Shown piece after piece: positions 8,827-18,400 of a stretch of 43,287 nucleotides of DNA. Numbering within the stretch: position 1 is the first letter of the stretch; each line of letters opens with the position of its first letter. The notes beneath the pieces were generated by a model. That model was not told where the DNA came from and did no database searches. It worked only from the letters and a program-made list of their open reading frames with translations. The translations under genes and the position numbers were made by a program. This stretch comes from Pedosphaera sp. (GTDB lineage: Bacteria > Verrucomicrobiota > Verrucomicrobiia > Limisphaerales > Pedosphaeraceae), in NCBI GenBank assembly GCA_028293325.1, contig JAQGPA010000105.1, positions 1-43,287 of the forward strand, given 5' to 3'.

Positions 8827-10005
8827 ATGTCTAAAAATATTTATTTGGCGGGAGGCGTACGTACAGCCATCGGCAGTTTTGGCGGTGCCTTTGAAAACGT
8901 GTCGGCGCCGGCATTGGGTAGCGCAGTGGTCAAAGCGGCCTTGGAACGTTCCCGGGTTTCCCCAACTCAGGTGGAGGAGGTTATTTTCGGTAACGTTTTA
9001 AGCGCTGGCTTGGGCCAGAATGTTGCCCGACAGGTGGCCATGGGGGCGGGACTCAGTCCCGCCGTCGGTGCCACCACTTTGAACAAGGTTTGCGGCTCGG
9101 GCCTTAAAGCGGTCATGCTCGCAGCGCAGGCAATTCAATGTGGCGATGCCGCTGTAATCATCGCGGGCGGCACCGAAAACATGTCCCGGTCTCCCTATCT
9201 CCTCGAAAAGGCCCGGAGTGGTTACCGCATGGGCAATGGCGAGCTCGTCGATTCACTCATCAAGGATGGACTATGGGACGTTTACAATAACTCTCACATG
9301 GGTACCTGCGGTGATCGTTGCGCTCAAAAGTACGCCTTTTCGCGACAGCAACAGGATGATTACGCGGTGGAAAGCTTCAAACGCGCTTTGGCTGCGGCCG
9401 CCCACTGCTACTCAGCCAAGGAAATCGTGCCGGTCGAAGCGCCTGCTGGCAAGGAAACCGTGACGGTTAAGGAAGATGAAACTCCCAGGAAGTTTAATGA
9501 GGAAAAACTTCGCAAGCTCCGTCCTGCCTTCGGCAAGGAAGGCACCATTACAGCGGGCAACGCCTCCAGCATCAATGACGGCGCCGCCGCGGTGGCCGTC
9601 CTATCGGAGGAAAAAGTGAAGGAATTGGGTGTTCAACCGCAGGCGAGAATCCTCGGCTATGCCACTTTTTCTCGTGAGCCCGAATGGTTCACCATAGCCC
9701 CCGTTGGCGCCATCCAAAAGCTAATGGAGAAGCTTTCGTTGAAGGTGTCGGACATCGACCTGTTTGAGATCAACGAAGCCTTCTCAGTTGTGCCCATGGC
9801 CGCGATGCGGGACTTGGGCATTCCCCACGAAAAAGTGAACGTTCACGGCGGAGCCGTCGCGCTCGGCCACCCCATTGGTGCCAGCGGTGCCCGCACCCTC
9901 GTGACACTGCTCAACGCAATGAAGCAACGCGGAGCAAAAATTGGGATTAATTCCCTCTGCATCGGCGGCGGGGAAGCGGTCGCAATGGCGGTAGAACTCT
10001 GTTAA
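8827..10005 (+). CDS. phaA: Acetyl-CoA C-acetyltransferase (beta-ketothiolase) PhaA
   Basis: 392-aa biosynthetic thiolase that condenses two acetyl-CoA to acetoacetyl-CoA, the first step of PHB synthesis. The acyl-accepting Cys89 is in [11 protein letters not shown], His348 is in [12 protein letters not shown], and Cys378 is in [10 protein letters not shown]. These residue numbers coincide with those of the well-studied Zoogloea enzyme. Full length and intact. It lies 50 bases after the phasin gene on the same strand and is probably co-transcribed with it. Confidence 0.95.
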   Translation: MSKNIYLAGGVRTAIGSFGGAFENVSAPALGSAVVKAALERSRVSPTQVEEVIFGNVLSAGLGQNVARQVAMGAGLSPAVGATTLNKVCGSGLKAVMLAAQAIQCGDAAVIIAGGTENMSRSPYLLEKARSGYRMGNGELVDSLIKDGLWDVYNNSHMGTCGDRCAQKYAFSRQQQDDYAVESFKRALAAAAHCYSAKEIVPVEAPAGKETVTVKEDETPRKFNEEKLRKLRPAFGKEGTITAGNASSINDGAAAVAVLSEEKVKELGVQPQARILGYATFSREPEWFTIAPVGAIQKLMEKLSLKVSDIDLFEINEAFSVVPMAAMRDLGIPHEKVNVHGGAVALGHPIGASGARTLVTLLNAMKQRGAKIGINSLCIGGGEAVAMAVELC

Positions 10006-10016
10006 ACCGGACAACG

Positions 10017-10043
10017 GGCGCGCCGATTGCAAATCGGCGCGCC
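10017..10043. other. Strong GC-rich hairpin between phaA and phaE-like gene
   Basis: Perfect 12-bp stem (GGCGCGCCGATT / AATCGGCGCGCC) with a 3-nt GCA loop, 11 bases after the phaA stop. No T-run follows, so it may be a leaky terminator or an RNA-stability hairpin that sets PhaA versus PhaE/PhaC levels. Confidence 0.6.
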
Positions 10044-10128
10044 TTGACCATCATTAAAACAGTGCCAAAGTATTGAGTGGTTGTCCCGGTTGTGGCAATC
10101 ACTGGACCACAATTCAGTTCAACCAAGC

Positions 10129-10653
10129 ATGACAATGAACGATACTACTGAGAACGCGTTTGAGAAAGCGGCTGCCTTCCAGAAAATCTGGATGGACACG
10201 TTCACCCGAATGGCCCAGTCCGGCTTTTCCCTTTCTCCTGATTCAACCCCGCCGGAATTTCTTCGCCAGATGCGAAGTGGTATTTTCCACGCGCTCTCCA
10301 AGTCCTGGGAGGAATTCATGCGCTCACCCCAGTTCACGGAATCGATGAAGGGCATGATGGATAATGCCATTGCTTTTCGTAAAATGAGCAACGATTTTCT
10401 GACGGGGGCTCATCACACCTTCCAAGGCACCGCACGTGCGGATATTGATAGTCTGATGCTCGCATTGCGCCATTTGGAAACCCGGATACTGGATCGTGTT
10501 GAGGACATCTCCACACGTCTGGATCAATTGGAACAAAGACTTGATGGCGCTCCGCGAAACGGCAAGGCGTCGGCCCATGGCAAAAATGTCCCGCCACAAC
10601 GTAAACGTAAAACCGCCGCCCGCCGAACCAAGGCGACAGGAAAACAATCTTAA
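10129..10653 (+). CDS. phaE: PhaE-like subunit of class III PHA synthase
   Basis: 174 aa from ATG 10129 (MTMNDTTENAFEK); the frame opens at a TTG at 10081. It is a helical protein with an N-terminal amphipathic region, a DIDSLMLALRHLE / DISTRLDQLEQRL coiled coil near residues 110-145, and a strongly basic tail (KRKTAARRTKATGK). Class III PHA synthases are PhaC-PhaE complexes, and PhaE ends in a similar coiled coil. This protein is about half the length of chromatiaceal or cyanobacterial PhaE, so a granule-associated or phasin-type role is an alternative. Placement 28 bases before a class III-size phaC supports PhaE. Gene symbol is tentative. Confidence 0.62.
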   Translation: MTMNDTTENAFEKAAAFQKIWMDTFTRMAQSGFSLSPDSTPPEFLRQMRSGIFHALSKSWEEFMRSPQFTESMKGMMDNAIAFRKMSNDFLTGAHHTFQGTARADIDSLMLALRHLETRILDRVEDISTRLDQLEQRLDGAPRNGKASAHGKNVPPQRKRKTAARRTKATGKQS

Positions 10654-10681
10654 ACGTCCCAATCGGACAGCTAGCAAGCTT

Positions 10682-11773
10682 ATGACTGAAAATACCACAG
10701 TTAATAACCCCTGGTTTCGATGGCAGCAATCCCTTCTGGATGAGGGCTTTGCTAACATGCGGCGTATGTCGCGCATTCCCTTCCTTTGGGAGAAGTCCCA
10801 AGCCGTGAAAAAAGGCGCCACTCCTTCCGAAGTGGTTTATGAAGAAGATCGGCTCAAGCTCCTTCACTATTTGAGTGATGCCAAACCGCGATATAAAACT
10901 CCGCTGATATTCGTTTTTGCGCTCGTCAACCGTCCCTACATTCTTGACTTAAAGGAGAATCGCAGCGTGGTCAGTCAATTTGTGAAGAGCGGTTTTGACA
11001 CTTATCTTATTGATTGGGGAGCGCCTCAACACGCCGATCGCCACCTGACGCTGGATGACTATATAAACGGTTATATGTCAAACGTGGTGGACTATGTATG
11101 TGAACGCACCGGCGCTCCGCAGGTGAATATCCTCGGTTATTGCATGGGTGGCACCATGAGCACGATGTACACTGCGCTCCACCAGCGAAAGGTCAAAAAC
11201 CTGATGCTCCTCGCCGCGGGAATTGATTTCGCCACGCGGGACGGACTGCTCAATTTCTGGACCGATCCCAACGCGTTTGATGTGGACGCCTTTGTGGACG
11301 CCTTTGGCAACGCTCCGGCTGAATTCCTCCAGGCCACTTTTCAACTTCTCAAACCGGTGCAGAACCTCATCGAAAAACCGATCAATTTCTTTGAAAAGGT
11401 GGATGATGATAAATTCGTCGAGGATTACTTCACCATGGAAACCTGGCTGAATGACAACATCGCGGTTCCTGGTGAAGTCTTCCGGGAGTTCGTGAAATGC
11501 CTTTATCAAAAAAATCTTCTCGTCAAAAATCGCATGCCGGTGGGCAAGCACACTGTTGATCTCCGCAAAATTACCTGCCCGATATTAAATATCATGGCGC
11601 AAGCCGATGATTTGGTTCCCTGTGCGCAAAGCGCTCCGTTTAATGACCTGGTGAGCTCCCGTGATCGCAAGTCCATCGTGGTTCCGGCGGGCCACATCGG
11701 TTTGGCCGTTGGCTCCAAGGCCCAAAAGGAAGCCTGGCCCGAAGCCTGCCGCTGGTTGGCGGATCGCAATTAA
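10682..11773 (+). CDS. phaC: Class III-type poly(3-hydroxyalkanoate) synthase PhaC
   Basis: 363 aa from ATG 10682 (MTENTTVNNPWFRW), the length of class III PhaC. The frame is open from 10496, but that overlaps the phaE-like gene. It is an alpha/beta-hydrolase fold with the lipase-like box GYCMGG (nucleophile Cys154), Asp309 in QADDLVP and His338 in PAGHIG. The Cys-Asp-His spacing is close to the class III archetype (149/302/331). It polymerises 3-hydroxyacyl-CoA on granules. Class I synthases are about 200 residues longer, so this enzyme should need a partner, most likely the preceding gene. It ends 16 bases from the convergent dehydrogenase gene. Confidence 0.93.
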   Translation: MTENTTVNNPWFRWQQSLLDEGFANMRRMSRIPFLWEKSQAVKKGATPSEVVYEEDRLKLLHYLSDAKPRYKTPLIFVFALVNRPYILDLKENRSVVSQFVKSGFDTYLIDWGAPQHADRHLTLDDYINGYMSNVVDYVCERTGAPQVNILGYCMGGTMSTMYTALHQRKVKNLMLLAAGIDFATRDGLLNFWTDPNAFDVDAFVDAFGNAPAEFLQATFQLLKPVQNLIEKPINFFEKVDDDKFVEDYFTMETWLNDNIAVPGEVFREFVKCLYQKNLLVKNRMPVGKHTVDLRKITCPILNIMAQADDLVPCAQSAPFNDLVSSRDRKSIVVPAGHIGLAVGSKAQKEAWPEACRWLADRN

Positions 11774-11789
11774 TCCCCCGGCGCATTTC

Positions 11790-12788
11790 TCAAAGCCGCG
11801 TTGCCGCGAGAAATGTGCCGCCAGTCTCCAAGCGTAGCACATTTTCGAATGTGACACGTGTGATTTCCAAAAGCGCTTCTTGAGTCAGGAATGCCTGGTG
11901 GGCGGTGATCAAGACATTCGGGAACGTCAATAGTCGGGAAAGCTCGTCATCCAACAACACTTGTCCGGATCGATCCTCGAAAAAGATGCCTTCCTCCTCT
12001 TCGTACACATCCAGCGCCACTCCACCGAGTTGTCCACTCTTCAACGCTTCAATTAAGGCCGTCGTCTCAACCAATTTGCCGCGGCTTGTGTTAATGAGCA
12101 GCGCGCCTTGCTTCATCCGGCCGATGCTTTCGCCGTTGAGCAAATGCACAGTTTCGGGCGCCAGCGGTAAATGCAGTGAAACTACGTCGCTTTCGCCCAG
12201 CAAAACGTTGAATCCCGTGTAGGTCACCCCATGTTGGGCCGCCCAATCCGGCGTGGGGAAGGGATCATAGGCCAGCACCCGCGCATCGAATCCCCGCAAT
12301 ATTTGGGCCGCGGTTTTCCTGATTTTCCCCGTCCCAATAATGCCCACTGTCTTGCCAGCCAGATTGAAGCCTACCAGTCCAGTCAGCGAAAAGTTATGTT
12401 CGCGTACTCGATTATAAGCGCGGTGGATTTTCCGATTCAAAGTAAGCAACAAACCCACTGCATATTCCGCCACGCCATTCGGTGAATAAGCTGGCACCCG
12501 CGTTACCGCAATGCCCAGGTCCTTGGCCGCCGCCAAATCCACGTTGTTATAACCCGCACAACGCAGTGCAATCAACTTCACGCCCACTTTGGCCAACACT
12601 TCCAGGCATGCTTGGTCGACCGCATCATTGACGAACACGCAAACCGCCGCAGCTCCCTTGGATGTCGCCGCCGTTTCTGCCGTCAGCCGAAAATCGTGAA
12701 AACGCCAACGGACGCCGTCACTCACAGACGTCCGGCTGAAATATTCCCGGTCGTATGGCTTCGTATCGTAAACTGCCGCTTCAATCAT
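11790..12788 (-). CDS. ldhA: D-lactate dehydrogenase-family 2-hydroxyacid dehydrogenase
   Basis: 332-aa NAD-dependent D-2-hydroxyacid dehydrogenase closest in layout to D-lactate dehydrogenase LdhA. It has ALRCAGYNNVDL, the Rossmann motif GIIGTGKIRKTAAQI, catalytic Arg in NTSRGKLV, Glu in DVYEEEEG and His in TAHQAFLT. The Rossmann motif reads GTGKIR where the family usually has GTGKIG, but the first two glycines are kept. It would interconvert pyruvate and D-lactate in the cytoplasm. GGAGAG lies about 8 bases before the start. Confidence 0.88.
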   Translation of the reverse strand: MIEAAVYDTKPYDREYFSRTSVSDGVRWRFHDFRLTAETAATSKGAAAVCVFVNDAVDQACLEVLAKVGVKLIALRCAGYNNVDLAAAKDLGIAVTRVPAYSPNGVAEYAVGLLLTLNRKIHRAYNRVREHNFSLTGLVGFNLAGKTVGIIGTGKIRKTAAQILRGFDARVLAYDPFPTPDWAAQHGVTYTGFNVLLGESDVVSLHLPLAPETVHLLNGESIGRMKQGALLINTSRGKLVETTALIEALKSGQLGGVALDVYEEEEGIFFEDRSGQVLLDDELSRLLTFPNVLITAHQAFLTQEALLEITRVTFENVLRLETGGTFLAATRL

Positions 12789-13118
12789 GGCTTTTCTCTC
12801 CAGTTAACAGGGGCATGCACCCTGGCGCTATATTGACTGATTTTGTGCTCCGCCTTCATTTGATTCACAGTTTAAAGCTAAACATCCGATTGGCCCATGG
12901 CAATTACAATGACTGGTTGGCGTTGGCCTCGCCAAACCTCGTCGCCCCTGCTTCCCAGTTGATTATTCCAACGCCGTTAAGATTGTTCATAGACAAACTG
13001 CACGCCAATTAAATAAGCTCATCCTTGAATCCCGACTATGTTCTCGCTGCCCTTTTAACCATCAGCGAGCATTCCGGTTTCGGTTAAGACCATCTCAGTC
13101 ATCCATAATCTATAATCG
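12789..13118. other. 330-bp gap between divergent ldhA-like and fucosidase genes
   Basis: No convincing gene is present. It should hold two divergent promoters. A perfect TATAAT (13111-13116) lies only two bases before the fucosidase ATG, too close to serve as an ordinary -10 box with a leader. No repeat or dyad stands out. Confidence 0.4.
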
Positions 13119-14522
13119 ATGAACGCAAAAAAACTCAAAATCTACAGCTTGCTGATCCTTGCCCTCACCTTTTTCGCCTTGGTAACCCAGGCCGAAGATG
13201 CGGCCCAAACCACTCCCGAAACCAAGGAACAACGCGACGCTCGCATGAAATGGTGGCGCGACGCTCGTTTTGGGATGTTTATTCATTGGGGCGTTTATTC
13301 AGTGCCCGCCGGCGTTTGGAATGGTGAAGAGTCCAGGCACATTGGCGAATGGCTGATGTTGGACTACAAAATTCCCGTGACTGAGTACTCTGCCTTGACT
13401 GAGCAGTTCAATCCCGTCGATTTCGACGCCAATAAGATCGTCAAGATCGCCAAGGACGCCGGCATGAATTACATTGTCATCACGGCCAAACACCACGACG
13501 GCTTCGCCATGTTTCATTCCAAAGTCACTCCTTACAATATTTATGACGCTACTCCCTTCAAGCGTGACCCGCTTGCAGAGTTGGCCGCCGCCTGCAAACG
13601 GCAGCACATGAAGCTGGGCTTCTATTATTCCCAAGCCCAGGACTGGCACCATGCCGGCGGCGCCGCTGCCAAAGGCGGTCACTGGGACAAGGCTCAGGAC
13701 GGCGACATGGATGAATACCTTGACAAGGTTGCTATTCCGCAAGTGAAGGAAATCCTCTCCAACTACGGTCCCGTGGCCGAACTCTGGTTTGATACGCCCG
13801 TCGGGATGACCAAGGAACGCGCTGCTAAGTTTCTTCTCTTGTTCAAACTTCAGCCCGGCATCATCATTAATAACCGCCTCGACTCGGCCAAAGCCACCGG
13901 CGACTTCTCCACCCCGGAGCAGAAGATTCCCGAAACCGGCATTCCCGGTAAAGATTGGGAAGCCTGTATGACCATCAACAGCACCTGGGGCTACAAATCC
14001 TTTGATCATAACTTCAAATCCACCAAAACTTTGCTGCAGAACCTCATCGATATTGCCAGCAAAGGTGGCAATTACCTGCTGAATGTCGGTCCGGATTCCA
14101 AAGGTGTTATTCCCGCTCCGGAAGTGGATCGTCTCCACGAAATGGGTGCCTGGCTTAAGGTCAATGGCGAATCCATGTATGGCACCAGCGCCAGCGCTTT
14201 TGCCAAACTTCCCTTCAAAGGCCGTTGCACTCAGCGGCCGGGCAAGCTCTATCTGCATGTTTTTGAATGGCCTGCCGATGGCAAGCTCCTCGTCCCTGTC
14301 TCTAACAATGTCAAGAAAGCTTACCTGCTGGCCAAGCCCAGGAAATCGCTCAAAGTCCAGGCCGACCCCGCCGGTAAAGTCATCATGCTTCCGCAAACTA
14401 CACCTGATCCTATAGCCACAGTCGTAGTCCTCGAGATCAACGGCCCCGCACAGGTGACCGACGAAGGCAAAGCCGCCCCGCAAAAGGACAACACCGAAAA
14501 GACAGCCAAGGTTAATCAGTAG
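13119..14522 (+). CDS. Secreted alpha-L-fucosidase (GH29)
   Basis: 467-aa glycoside hydrolase family 29 enzyme with an N-terminal signal peptide (KKLKIYSLLILALTFFALVTQA, cut before EDAAQ). Family landmarks are RFGMFIHWGVYSVPAG, VITAKHHDGFAMF, the nucleophile region AELWFDTP (Asp225), and NYLLNVGPDSKGVIP. It removes alpha-L-fucose from glycans outside the cytoplasm. A C-terminal beta-sandwich and a Lys/Gln-rich tail follow. No ribosome site is visible just before the start. It is single, not in a polysaccharide-utilisation cluster, and a strong hairpin follows it. Confidence 0.93.
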   Translation: MNAKKLKIYSLLILALTFFALVTQAEDAAQTTPETKEQRDARMKWWRDARFGMFIHWGVYSVPAGVWNGEESRHIGEWLMLDYKIPVTEYSALTEQFNPVDFDANKIVKIAKDAGMNYIVITAKHHDGFAMFHSKVTPYNIYDATPFKRDPLAELAAACKRQHMKLGFYYSQAQDWHHAGGAAAKGGHWDKAQDGDMDEYLDKVAIPQVKEILSNYGPVAELWFDTPVGMTKERAAKFLLLFKLQPGIIINNRLDSAKATGDFSTPEQKIPETGIPGKDWEACMTINSTWGYKSFDHNFKSTKTLLQNLIDIASKGGNYLLNVGPDSKGVIPAPEVDRLHEMGAWLKVNGESMYGTSASAFAKLPFKGRCTQRPGKLYLHVFEWPADGKLLVPVSNNVKKAYLLAKPRKSLKVQADPAGKVIMLPQTTPDPIATVVVLEINGPAQVTDEGKAAPQKDNTEKTAKVNQ

Positions 14523-14545
14523 TTGCGGGCCCCATTTTGTCTCAA

Positions 14546-14577
14546 CCTCCTAAAGCGACTTCCATCGCTTTAGGAGG
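14546..14577 (+). terminator. Intrinsic terminator after fucosidase gene
   Basis: Perfect 13-bp stem (CCTCCTAAAGCGA / TCGCTTTAGGAGG) with a 6-nt loop, followed by TGTTT, 23 bases after the fucosidase stop. It can also stop leftward transcripts of the next gene. Confidence 0.75.
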
Positions 14578-14603
14578 TGTTTGCGCCTCGGCACTCCGCT
14601 GGC

Positions 14604-15347
14604 TTACTTCTTTTGCGGTCGAGTAGCCGAGATCATCAAACCCAAGTGCCTTCCATTTGTGTTGGAAGGATTGGCATCTAGCAGAAAAAGTCCACTTCCC
14701 TTTGGAATTTGAATTCTAGCCGTTACCGCAAGATTTGTTTGAGCAGTGTTTGAGGTGCCGGATGGGGACACCGTTGTATCCGTTACGGTGATTGCCATGG
14801 TAAGATCGGTGGCGTTCTGCCGCACCCCTGGCGAAAAAATCAGCGAGTAACTCTCGCTGCTTTGGACTCCTTGTATGGACCTCCCGCTACCCATCGACAT
14901 TCCTGACTGGACTCCATCTGCCGTGCTGATTCTGGGCGAGCTGAGGACTAAATTGCCGGGTAATTGTTCGAGATGACGGCTCAGGTTAGTCATTTCGGCA
15001 TCATTCAATATCCAAACCCGCACCCCGTTCGTCTCAGCAAGCGCTTCACGTCCCTCAAGAGGATTCGTTGCGTTCTTCAGCTCAATAAACTTCAGATTCA
15101 GATCGATGCGCTTTGCCGAACCCAAGACTGTCTGCTTCAAGCGCCACAACCATCCCCAGGAAACGGGAATCCAGTGGTCCGGCAAAGGGACCTTATAGGT
15201 CGGCATCCCACTCCCGGGTGCCAGCACGATTACCTGTGGTGGCAGGGGCGATCGGGAGATGGCCGTAATCGCAGCCCCAACGACAACCAATAGCACCACT
15301 ATCAAAATGACCTTGTACCACCTTGGTCGCGCAAAGCAAAATGTCAT
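14604..15347 (-). CDS. Membrane-anchored hypothetical protein with secretin-like segment
   Basis: 247 aa, not recognised with certainty. A single N-terminal transmembrane helix (KVILIVVLLVVVGAAITAI) anchors a soluble domain. The middle contains NLVLSSPRISTADGVQSGMS, which resembles the conserved segment of secretin beta domains, and then alternating beta-strand-like patterns (LTMAITVTDTTV, LAVTARIQIPKG). It lacks the rest of a secretin and is too short to form a pore. It lies downstream of the DUF748 gene on the same strand and may be co-transcribed with it. Confidence 0.5.
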   Translation of the reverse strand: MTFCFARPRWYKVILIVVLLVVVGAAITAISRSPLPPQVIVLAPGSGMPTYKVPLPDHWIPVSWGWLWRLKQTVLGSAKRIDLNLKFIELKNATNPLEGREALAETNGVRVWILNDAEMTNLSRHLEQLPGNLVLSSPRISTADGVQSGMSMGSGRSIQGVQSSESYSLIFSPGVRQNATDLTMAITVTDTTVSPSGTSNTAQTNLAVTARIQIPKGSGLFLLDANPSNTNGRHLGLMISATRPQKK

Positions 15348-15440
15348 GGCCCGTTTCTTCTGTTGCGCTGTTCAACCCCACCGTTGCCAAAAAGTTTCCA
15401 TCGCCTCGTCCCGGTTATTCCCTTTGGCCTTATGATACAC

Positions 15441-18400
15441 TCAATCCAACGCCAGATTGACCCGGCTTTTACCTTTGGACGCGGCGTCAATCGGCTTCGG
15501 CTTGGTGATAAACAACCGCTCCGCCGTGACCTGATCTGTTTTCAGAAGATAGGCCTGCACCTTTGCCGCTCGCGCTTGCATCAAGTCCCGCAAATCATCA
15601 TCCGTAATTTGAATGCGCCTTACCAATTGGTCCTCCATGTCGGCTAGTTCTGCCTGACGCGGCGTGAGCGGCGCTGCTGGCTTGCCATCCGCCGTTAAGC
15701 CCGGCGGTTTCACCGGGGTTTTCACCGCCTTTATCTGGGTAATCAACTGATAAGCGCCATTCTGCGGCGGCGCACTGTAACGGAACTTCTGCATTTCTGC
15801 CCTCGCCACATTGGTGCTGGAACCCGATGTTGCCTCCCGCGCAATTTCTGTCGGTCTATAACTCCCCAAAGTTTTCCGGTAAGTTCTCCGCACCAGGCGC
15901 TCGTAGTCCTTCGGCTCCAGCTTGACTTCATCCAATGTCATCGCCGGCCTGCCCGGGTCTGCTTGTTCCTTCATCCATAGTGCCTTGATCTGATCCTCGA
16001 ACCGCGCGCGCGCCAATCCTTCGCGATCCGTGGCAGGATTGACCGACCCGTTGATTTCCACCGTCAGCGTTGGCCGTTCGTAAAGCGCCTTGGCCAAAGT
16101 GTTCAGTTTGTTCGTCTCGCTCTCATTATAACTGGTGCGGCCCGGCTGAAAATCCACATAGCTTAATTCTTCCCCTCCGCCAAACGCCGCGCCGAGCAAC
16201 GAAAACGGCGAGGTTGCCGCCTTGACGATGATATTCCCCACCACCTGCCAGATGATTGGCCCAATCTTAAACTTCGGATCATCGATTTTCCCTGCCACCG
16301 GCACATCCAGTTGGATGCGGCCATTGCGATCCTTCAGCAGCGCGACTGCCAGCTTTACCGGCAGGCTGGTCGCATCCGGGCTGTTGTTCTTCGGCCCAAA
16401 GGTCAATTGATCCACATAAAATCCGTTTTCCGACTTCACTTCCCCCTTCTCCACCAGATAATGCACCGCGAACGAGAGCTTGCCCTTTTCCAGCGGACGT
16501 CCGGCAAATTTTTCAGTGTACGGAGTGAATGAGGTCAACTCCGTGTTCGTGAACGTGACTGAAATATCCCCATACAAATCTTCCGCCAGCGGATTCACCT
16601 TCCCAGTAACGCTGAATGGCGAGCGATCATCGACCTTCCCTCTCATCTCCACCGTCGCCATTGTTCCGGCCTGGGATGTCAGTCCCTGGACAGTCCCGCC
16701 AAACTCCTGCACGTCGAACGAGCAATGTGGCTCCAATGATTGGTCGGAGAAATGGAGTGAAGCATTCTCCAGCACCAGCGCGCCGAGCGATACATCCGGA
16801 ATCTTCCTTTTCTCTTGTGGTGCCGTCGTTGCCGCTGTTGTGGCGTTTGTTTCCGCACCACCAAGGTCTTTACGCAGAATGGTCTGCAGGTTCGGTCGCT
16901 TGTCCGGCCCGATGATCACGCTGGTGTTAAATCCCGTCAGCTTCAACTGGTCCACTTGCAGTTTGTCCGGCTGCAAATCCAATTTAATTCCATCCACGGT
17001 CAATGCATCCCACTTCGCGAAATCCTTGAATAACACATCATCCGTCGTCGTAAATTTGTTGATCGCCACGTCGCCGGTGAAATTCACCAATGGCGCGCCC
17101 GGTTCCGGTGCCGCATAACGTGCCCGGCCATGCACATCCAGTGCGCCACCCGTGATTACCAGCTTTACCTGTTCCTCCACGTACGGCTGCGCCACGCGCA
17201 AATCCAGATTCGTCACCGCCACCTGCACGTCGGCGGACGGCGGGATCAGCGTGGCCGTGCCGTTCACCGACACCAGGCCCGTCTCCTGAATGCGCAACGA
17301 TAGCGCAGCCGTGACCGACGCGTTGGTCAGGTTCGACACCCCCTTCAATGTGAAACCCAACTGGTCAATCTTGATTCTCGCTCCCTTGGTCGGCTTCTTG
17401 TCCTCAACTTGAATCGAATAATTATCGAAAATAATCTCATCAATTTCCGCATTCAGCGGGGGCATGGATGCTTCCATGGGCGCATTGGTCGCAGCTGGTA
17501 CTTGTGGTGGCAGAATCAACTGGGACAAAAGGTTGATCGTGCCGTCCTGATTCTGCCGCACCAAAATAAAACCGTCGCTCGATTTAATCTGACCAACCCT
17601 GGCCGTCATTGCGACTACGCCCGCCGATGCATCTTTTACGGACAAGCTTGGAATTTTTAGCACGGTCTCACCGGTGTCCGAGGCTTTCAATTCCAGGTTG
17701 TTCAAATAAACCGCCGCATTGGCAACGGTCAGGTCCAGCGCATTTGTTACCGAGTCGTAGTGATAATCTGCCGCCACATCGAGCGTGCCATCGACAATCT
17801 GAAATCGCGCATAATCATGGCTATAGGGCATATAGTTACTCAGTTTCAAGCCGCCGAGCCGAAATGTGCCCGCCGACCGCAACGGATTGATGGACACGCT
17901 CCCCGCCCATCCAAATGATTCCCCGGAATCAGTCCGCGCCGCAAACGAGTAAGGACTGTTCTTGTCCCGGACAGTCGTAAGGTTCGTCAAATTGACTTGA
18001 ATCGGCACAAATTGTGTTCGGAATGGCGTCTTGCGTTTTAAATCAACAAAAGCAACCGCCCCATTGGTGATGCTCAATTGATAAATCAGCGCGGCTGGTA
18101 ACGCTTGCGGCGGTCCCTTGGGTTGTGGTGCCGGATTGTTGACCAGGTTGGCAAAGTTGAAACTCCCATCCTCGCGATAAGTCACCTGTGCAAACGGTTT
18201 TTTGAGGCTGATTTCCTTGAAGGTCCACTTCCACCTTAAAATTGATGAGAGCTGGAAATTAATATATAACTCATCAAAGGAACTGAACACCTCGCCGTCT
18301 GGCTCTTTCAACGAAAATCCCCGGATCGTCAACGACAAGGCGTACGGGTTGATCTTGACCTGCTCGACGGCCACCTGCCGCTTGGTCAACGCCGGCAAAC

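Noticed and set aside
13111..13119. TATAAT two bases before the fucosidase ATG, considered as a leaderless promoter
   Set aside because: The transcription start would fall after the ATG and no -35 element is placed correctly; probably chance AT-richness.
13299..14483. 394-codon frame opposite the fucosidase gene
   Set aside because: A mirror frame of a GC-rich gene: no recognisable motif, while the sense strand has clear GH29 motifs and a signal peptide.
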